From: Clostridiales bacterium
GTDB taxonomy: Bacteria > Bacillota > Clostridia > Saccharofermentanales > DTU023
Assembly: GCA_028724525.1 (NCBI GenBank)
Contig: JAQYCV010000039.1
Span: 1-64,000, forward strand
DNA: 64,000 nt
Direction of reading: 5' to 3'
Shown: piece by piece, positions 63,953 to 64,000 of the stretch
Layout of the letters: each line of letters starts with the position of its first letter
Position numbering within the stretch: the stretch's first letter is position 1
Made by a program: the position numbers and the translations under genes
The notes under the pieces: generated by a model
Seen by the model: only the letters and a program-made list of their open reading frames with translations
Told to the model about the DNA's origin: nothing
Database searches by the model: none

Positions 63953-64000
63953 TTTTTATCCTTTAATTTTCTTGCAAGATCTTGTAACTCGGCCAGCTTA
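63949..64000 (-). CDS. 3' end of an upstream minus-strand CDS (possibly mutS) overlapping mutL start
   Basis: Reverse translation ...KLAELQDLARKLKDKK* with TGA overlapping the mutL ATG (ATGA); mutS is inferred only from common mutSL order. Confidence 0.4.
   Translation of the reverse strand, partial: KLAELQDLARKLKDKK

Noticed and set aside
1-64000. CRISPR arrays, IS elements, prophage, toxin-antitoxin or defence islands
   Set aside because: No regularly spaced direct repeats, transposases, phage structural genes or recognisable defence proteins were seen.

Overview
This 64 kb window is a gene-dense bacterial chromosome segment, most likely from a Clostridia-type Firmicute judging by synteny and protein families. 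Most of it is housekeeping: a livJHMGF branched-chain amino acid ABC transporter; engB-comEC-holA-asnS-radC-mreCD-pbp2; secA with tRNA-Pro and tRNA-Thr; rnhA(-nudix)-ftsK-folD-cinA-recA-recX-rimO-pgsA-acpP-rnc-smc-ftsY-ylxM-ffh-rpsP-khpA-rimM-trmD-rplS-rbgA-rnhB(-yraN); GntR-nifS-thiI-glyA-rarA-iscS-iscU-apeB; and xer, asd, marR and minus-strand mutL-miaA-hfq. I see no phage, transposon, CRISPR or obvious defence system. The points most worth a second look are: (1) a methylglyoxal-synthase-like protein that has lost the family's catalytic motifs and sits beside a glyoxalase-II-like MBL hydrolase; (2) an atypical Hfq with an ~80-residue N-terminal extension and YKH changed to YKT; (3) an RNase HI-Nudix fusion and an RNase HII-YraN fusion in the same window; (4) an orphan three-gene TadE/pseudopilin-like cassette whose Shine-Dalgarno can be sequestered by a perfect 9-bp inverted repeat; (5) a TetR plus radical-SAM pair between tRNA genes with candidate operators; (6) a possibly leaderless ylxM; and (7) several perfect inverted repeats upstream of glyA, iscS, comEC and rplS. 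All functional assignments come from reading the sequence and from recalled family motifs. No database search was run.
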